5,460 nt of DNA from Syntrophomonadaceae bacterium (lineage in GTDB: Bacteria > Bacillota > Dethiobacteria > SKNC01): positions 1-5,460 of the forward strand of contig PWHX01000079.1 in NCBI GenBank assembly GCA_003555415.1, read 5' to 3'. Of the stretch, positions 5,161 to 5,460 are shown piece by piece. The notes below the pieces were generated by a model. That model was not told where the DNA came from, did no database searches, and worked only from the letters and a program-made list of their open reading frames with translations. Within the stretch, counting starts at the first letter, position 1. Every line of letters starts with the position of its first letter. The position numbers were made by a program, and so were the translations under genes.

Positions 5161-5460
5161 TTCTATTACCTGCATTATATTTTCCATTGTTACTGCAGCA
5201 TTTACTTTAATAAGATCTAAATTTTGTTTATCTACAACTCTTTGCAGGTTGCTTAGTGAAATATCCAGTTGTTCAGCAGTTTCTTCAGCATCGTTTTCTT
5301 CTAAATCTTCACTTAACTTACCTTCTAGTTGTTTCATATAATTCATACTATCTTGAGCCTCTTCATAATTATCCGCTGCAGCTGTGAGTATAATATTTCT
5401 CGTATGATATTTTAGCTCATATGCGGCCGGCATACAATTTTCTGCAAATGGAACCATGAA
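5149..5460 (-). CDS. Partial protein of unknown function, acidic and alpha-helical
   Basis: The frame is open on the minus strand from the right edge to a TAA at 5151-5149, giving at least 103 residues of the C-terminal part. The codon upstream of the ATG at 5457 is also open, so that Met is not necessarily the start and the gene probably continues outside the window. The sequence has almost no Gly or Pro after residue 15, is rich in Glu, Asp, Ala, Gln and Leu, and is predicted to be helical nearly throughout. ELKYHTRNIILTAAADNYEE is followed by an acidic linker (LSEDLEENDAEETAEQLD) and a second helix ending in VIEDLE. I see no catalytic motif, cysteine pair or membrane segment in the visible part. 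A secreted or membrane-anchored helical-bundle protein with its signal outside the window is possible but unproven. It converges on korC across a 44-base gap and shows no functional tie to it. I do not recognise the family. Confidence 0.75.
   Translation of the reverse strand, partial: FMVPFAENCMPAAYELKYHTRNIILTAAADNYEEAQDSMNYMKQLEGKLSEDLEENDAEETAEQLDISLSNLQRVVDKQNLDLIKVNAAVTMENIMQVIEDLE

Noticed and set aside
1..5460. CRISPR arrays, insertion sequences, attachment sites or tRNA/rRNA genes
   Set aside because: No regularly spaced direct repeats, transposase-like frames, terminal inverted repeats or tRNA-like cloverleaf sequences were seen on either strand.

Overview
The window looks like a chromosomal piece of an anaerobic, fairly low-GC, Gram-positive-like bacterium, probably a member of the Clostridia. 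This is an inference. It rests on strong AGGAGG-type ribosome binding sites, use of GTG and TTG starts, AT-rich spacers with sigma-A-like promoters, and an oxygen-sensitive ferredoxin-linked 2-oxoacid oxidoreductase in place of a 2-oxoglutarate dehydrogenase complex. Nothing in the window suggests a phage, transposon, plasmid, CRISPR array or RNA gene.

Layout: (1) 1-138, the 3' end of a plus-strand gene whose tail resembles bacterial eRF1-like (baeRF) proteins, followed by a likely terminator hairpin. (2) 193-2217, a minus-strand pair sucC-sucD encoding both subunits of succinate-CoA ligase, three bases apart. (3) 2218-2388, a 171-base AT-rich divergent promoter region. (4) 2389-5104, a compact plus-strand operon of four genes in the order ferredoxin-like delta, alpha, beta, gamma. 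Together they encode a complete four-subunit 2-oxoacid:ferredoxin oxidoreductase, most likely the 2-oxoglutarate enzyme KorDABC. (5) 5149-5460, the 3' part of a convergent minus-strand gene for an acidic, helical protein of unknown function that runs off the right edge.

The two central operons fit one pathway. KorDABC would convert 2-oxoglutarate, CoA and oxidised ferredoxin to succinyl-CoA, CO2 and reduced ferredoxin. SucCD would convert succinyl-CoA, NDP and phosphate to succinate, CoA and NTP. In the oxidative direction this gives reduced ferredoxin plus one substrate-level phosphorylation. In the reverse direction it would be the succinate to 2-oxoglutarate arm of a reductive or incomplete TCA cycle used for glutamate synthesis. 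All catalytic and cofactor-binding motifs checked by eye are present, so both enzymes appear functional.

I do not see an undescribed system here; this is a recognisable central-metabolism locus. The points most worth a second look are the control region between the divergent operons, a 36-codon open frame whose stop overlaps the sucC start, a Ser in place of the usual Cys in SucD, the long Shine-Dalgarno spacing of korB, and the two unidentified edge genes.
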